Assembly: GCF_016615815.1 (NCBI RefSeq) | Contig: NZ_CP067112.1 | Location: 806,001-870,000, forward strand | Reading direction: 5' to 3' | Length of the DNA stretch: 64,000 nt | DNA from: Luteimonas sp. MC1572 | Lineage (GTDB): Bacteria; Pseudomonadota; Gammaproteobacteria; Xanthomonadales; Xanthomonadaceae | In this document: piece after piece, positions 61,356 through 64,000 of the stretch | Layout: each line of letters opens with the position of its first letter | Numbering within the stretch: the stretch's first letter is position 1 | Program-made: the position numbers and the translations under genes | The notes under the pieces: model-generated | Databases searched by the model: none | The model's input: the letters and a program-made list of their open reading frames with translations, nothing else | What the model was told of the DNA's origin: nothing

Positions 61356-63125
61356 TCAATCCAGGGTCCGCGCGAGGCGCGGGCCGGCATCGTTCGCGGC
61401 CAGCGCGAACAGTGTTTCGGGCCCGACCACGCCGTCGACTGCGAGGCCACGCGCGCGCTGGAAGCGCAGCACCGATGCGGCCAGGGCGGCATCGAACGCC
61501 GCGCCGTCCGCTGCCTGGGCGGCCACGCCTTCAGTCACGAGCTGTGCGCGCAGCCAGTCGACGGCGGCGCCCAGCTGGCCTTGCTCCGGCGCATCGGCAA
61601 GCGCCGCCGGCGCGCGCCAGACCGCGGCGTAGCGGCCATTCCACGCCTGCTGCAGGGTTGCGCGGTCGACATCCAGCGTGCGGCCGTCGAGCAGCAGGCG
61701 CGCCCTCCCGCCGTCGGACGCCTGCAGCAGCGCCCACGCCTGTCGGCCGTCGGCTTCCAGCTGCAGCAGTGCCGGCCGGCCGATCGCCACCAGGCGGTCG
61801 AGGTGTGCATTGCCACGCACGCAGTAGGTGCCGGGTGCGATCACCCGCGCGCAGGCCGACGCCGCGCGCGCGTCGTCCAGCGTGGTGGGCAGGTCCCAGG
61901 CGGCAAGCAGCGCCTGCCACGCGCGCTCGTCGCTGCTGCCGGTGCCAGCTGTCTCCGTGTCGCCGTCGGCGCCTTCTGCCGCGCGCCTGCTGGCTGCATC
62001 CGCGATGTACGTGGCCAGCGTGGCCGCATCCGCGCCTTGCGCGGCGATTCGCGCAGCCGATGCGTTGTTGGCGGAGACGCCCGTCGCCACGGCCGCGGCG
62101 CCCGCAGCTGCCGCCGGCGACGCCGCGCCGTCCACGTCGGCGGCCATGGCGACGGTGCCCGATGCACGCGAAGCATCGTCCGCCGCGTTGACCGCGCGCG
62201 GTGCATCCGCGCGCGGCAGCAGCGCGCCCAGCGCGATCGCCAGCACCGCCGCGGCGCCCACGCCTGCGGCCGCCAGCATCCAGCGGCGCGATCGGGCTGT
62301 GGCGTGCACCGGCGGTGGCAACGCTTCGCGCGCGGCTTCCTCGACCAGCGCGGCATCGAGCGTGGCGCGGTCACGCGCGTAGCCGGCGAGCAGCGCACGC
62401 TCGGCGATCACGTTCACCAGCCGCGGGATGCCGCCGCTGCGCAGGTGGATGCGCTGCACGGCGCCGGCGTCGAACGGGAAATGCTGGCCACCGGCGATGC
62501 GGAAGCGATGGCGCAGGTAGTCGGCGGTGCCCGCGGCATCCAGCGGCGTGAGGTGGAAGCGCGCGGTGATGCGCTGCGCCAGCTGGCGCAGGTCCGGGCG
62601 CCCGAGCATGTCGCGCAGCTCGGGCTGGCCGATCAGGATCACCTGCAGCAGCTTCTGGGTGTCGGTCTCGAGGTTGGTCAGCAGGCGCACCTGCTCCAGC
62701 GTGTCCACCGACAGCGCCTGCGCCTCGTCCACCACCAGCACCACGCGCAGGCCCTGTGCGTAGGCGTCGAGCAGGTGGGCGTTGAGTGCGTCGATGAGCG
62801 CCTTGGCGTTGCCGCGGCGCCCGTCGAGGTCGATGCGCAGCTCCTCGCACACCGTTTCCAGCAGCTGCGTCGGATCGACGCGCGGATTGAGCACCAGCGC
62901 CACGCGCACGTTGTCCGGCAGCTGCCCGAGCAGCAGCCGGCTGAGCGTGGTCTTGCCGGTGCCGACCTCGCCGGTCAGCTGCACGAAGCCGCCGCCGCCG
63001 CCCTGGGTGATGCCGAACATCAGGTGCGCGAGCGCGTCGCGGTGGCGCTCGCCCAGGAACACGAAGCGCGGATCAGGCGTGATCGAGAACGGCGGCTCGG
63101 TGAGTCCGTAGTGCGCGAGGTACAT
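61356..63125 (-). CDS. gspA: GspA/ExeA-type AAA ATPase with peptidoglycan-binding domain
   Basis: 589 residues. The cytosolic AAA+ part starts MYLAHYGLTEPPFSITPDPR, Walker A GEVGTGKTTLSRLLL, Walker B VVLVVDEAQALSV, sensor QVILIGQPELRDML, and GGIPRLVNVIAERALLAGYA. A membrane helix (WMLAAAGVGAAAVLAIALGA) crosses to a periplasmic part with an Ala-rich spacer, a C39-like/GspA segment (LQQAWNGRYAAVWRAP) and a terminal PG_binding_1 domain (SVLRFQRARGLAVDGVVGPE). ExeA proteins bind peptidoglycan and multimerise to let the type II secretin assemble. Only two bases separate its start from the stop of the transporter gene upstream. Confidence 0.92.
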   Translation of the reverse strand: MYLAHYGLTEPPFSITPDPRFVFLGERHRDALAHLMFGITQGGGGGFVQLTGEVGTGKTTLSRLLLGQLPDNVRVALVLNPRVDPTQLLETVCEELRIDLDGRRGNAKALIDALNAHLLDAYAQGLRVVLVVDEAQALSVDTLEQVRLLTNLETDTQKLLQVILIGQPELRDMLGRPDLRQLAQRITARFHLTPLDAAGTADYLRHRFRIAGGQHFPFDAGAVQRIHLRSGGIPRLVNVIAERALLAGYARDRATLDAALVEEAAREALPPPVHATARSRRWMLAAAGVGAAAVLAIALGALLPRADAPRAVNAADDASRASGTVAMAADVDGAASPAAAAGAAAVATGVSANNASAARIAAQGADAATLATYIADAASRRAAEGADGDTETAGTGSSDERAWQALLAAWDLPTTLDDARAASACARVIAPGTYCVRGNAHLDRLVAIGRPALLQLEADGRQAWALLQASDGGRARLLLDGRTLDVDRATLQQAWNGRYAAVWRAPAALADAPEQGQLGAAVDWLRAQLVTEGVAAQAADGAAFDAALAASVLRFQRARGLAVDGVVGPETLFALAANDAGPRLARTLD

Positions 63126-63127
63126 GC

Positions 63128-64000
63128 CTACTCCGTCACGTCCCGCGCTTCGCCGGTGGCCAGCGTCTCCGCATGGCGGATCCGCCGCGGCCGCGCGATG
63201 AGCGGGTGCACCAGCACCGCGGCCAGGATGATCGCCACGCCCACGTAGAAGCGCGTCGACAGCTCCTGCTGCTCGGAGAGCAGCACGATCGCCAGCATGA
63301 TGGCGTAGATCGGCTCCAGGTTCACCGCCAGCTGCGCCGAGAACGCGCTCATGTGGCGCAGCGCCACCAGCGACAGGGCGAACGGGAACAGCGTGCAGGC
63401 GAAGGCCAGCAGCAGCAGGTAGCCGGCATCGTGCGCGCCGGGCAGCACGAACAGGGGCCCGGCCAGCGCCGGGAACACCAGCGGCATCAAGGGCGCCAGC
63501 ACGGTCAGCGCGATGGTGCCGGCACCCAGCTCCACCGCGGTCACGGTCAGCGGGTCGGCATGGTCCACCAGGCGCTTGTTGAGCGAGCCGAACAGCGCCA
63601 CGAACAGCGCCGACACCGCGCCCACCAGCACGCCGATGCGCATGTCGTCGGGGATGCCGCCGACCACCAGCGCCACGCCCGGCAGCACGGCGACGCCGAG
63701 CGCGAGTTCGGCGCGCGAGAATTTCCGATGTGCGAGTTTCGGTTCGATCATCGCCACGAACACCGTGGCGAACGCCATGCAGGTCGCCGCCACCGACGCG
63801 TTCGACAGCTTGATGGCGCCGTAGAACGTGAGCCAGTGCAGGGCCACCAGCACGCCGATCCCGGCATACGACAGCAGCAGCCGGCGCGGCATGGCGCGCA
63901 GCCCGCGCCACACGCGCGGCACCAGCAGCAGGGTCGCGGCCACCAGCAGCATCCGCCACCACACCAGCGGCAGCGCCTGCAGCGTGATCACCTTGCCGAG
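63128..64000 (-). CDS. EamA/DMT-family transporter, N-terminus beyond window
   Basis: The frame is open to the last base, so the first part of the gene is missing; 290 codons are visible. About nine hydrophobic helices can be seen in two related halves, e.g. LLLSYAGIGVLVALHWLTFY, GAIKLSNASVAATCMAFATV, VLVGAVSALFVALFGSLNKR and LEPIYAIMLAIVLLSEQQEL, the latter the typical EamA repeat end (NLEPIYA..L.LGE). Drug/metabolite transporters export small metabolites such as amino acids; substrate unknown. Followed by gspA after two bases. Confidence 0.9.
   Translation of the reverse strand, partial: LGKVITLQALPLVWWRMLLVAATLLLVPRVWRGLRAMPRRLLLSYAGIGVLVALHWLTFYGAIKLSNASVAATCMAFATVFVAMIEPKLAHRKFSRAELALGVAVLPGVALVVGGIPDDMRIGVLVGAVSALFVALFGSLNKRLVDHADPLTVTAVELGAGTIALTVLAPLMPLVFPALAGPLFVLPGAHDAGYLLLLAFACTLFPFALSLVALRHMSAFSAQLAVNLEPIYAIMLAIVLLSEQQELSTRFYVGVAIILAAVLVHPLIARPRRIRHAETLATGEARDVTE

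Overview
The window is GC-rich chromosomal DNA whose gene content fits the gammaproteobacterial family Xanthomonadaceae/Lysobacteraceae (Lysobacter or Luteimonas type). The clues are the lexA-imuA-imuB-dnaE2 mutagenesis cassette, a gspA/gspB-type ATPase pair, a His-rich DnrO-like secreted protein and a uniform high-GC codon use. The genus is an inference; no rRNA is present to settle it.

Layout. 1-13.3 kb: end of an unidentified protein, urocanate hydratase (hutU), an 8.8 kb cyclic beta-1,2-glucan synthase, htpG and a His-rich secreted protein. 13.4-20.3 kb: a small basic protein behind a good promoter, an amino-acid permease, a MOSC protein, a nucleoside-diphosphate-sugar epimerase-like protein, a secreted protein of unusual codon use, the RNA helicase DbpA and a Sel1-repeat protein. 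20.3-31 kb is a nucleic-acid repair block. It holds a helicase/exonuclease pair resembling Bacillus MrfA/MrfB, then (after a BON protein and a flavin-binding stress protein) the four-gene Lhr cassette: metallo-beta-lactamase nuclease, ATP-dependent ligase, Lhr helicase and PdeM phosphoesterase. 31-33.8 kb: TspO, an FMN reductase, a small membrane protein, a PfpI-type protein and a YchJ protein.

33.8-37.4 kb is the most unusual part: a structured 0.9 kb non-coding leader, a tRNA-like RNA with a UUG anticodon loop and a broken acceptor stem, a membrane-anchor-less SPFH/Band-7 (slipin-like) protein built on exact 69-residue repeats, and the RNA ligase RtcB. This matches the class of RNA-repair loci in which an SPFH scaffold, a tRNA-like RNA and RtcB travel together. 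37.1-39 kb is a lower-GC accessory patch with two hypothetical genes, a direct repeat and a candidate small RNA with its own promoter and terminator.

39-47 kb: an alpha/beta hydrolase, an FAD-dependent oxidoreductase, a Hsp31/DJ-1-like secreted protein in an operon with a two-component system, a secreted hypothetical protein, a small lipoprotein and an L,D-transpeptidase that seems to start at an AUC codon. 47-53.2 kb: SOS mutagenesis operon lexA-imuA-imuB-dnaE2, apparently transcribed leaderless from a promoter buried in a LexA-type palindrome. 53.3-64 kb: a ClpP-fold lipoprotein, an overlapping operon (S4 protein, LemA, DUF2207, ABC exporter), a MAPEG protein, an ECF sigma factor with a membrane partner, gspB/gspA and a truncated EamA transporter.

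Read together, the window is dominated by nucleic-acid damage responses: interstrand-crosslink-type repair (MrfAB), the Lhr cassette, error-prone synthesis (ImuAB/DnaE2) and RNA repair (RtcB locus).
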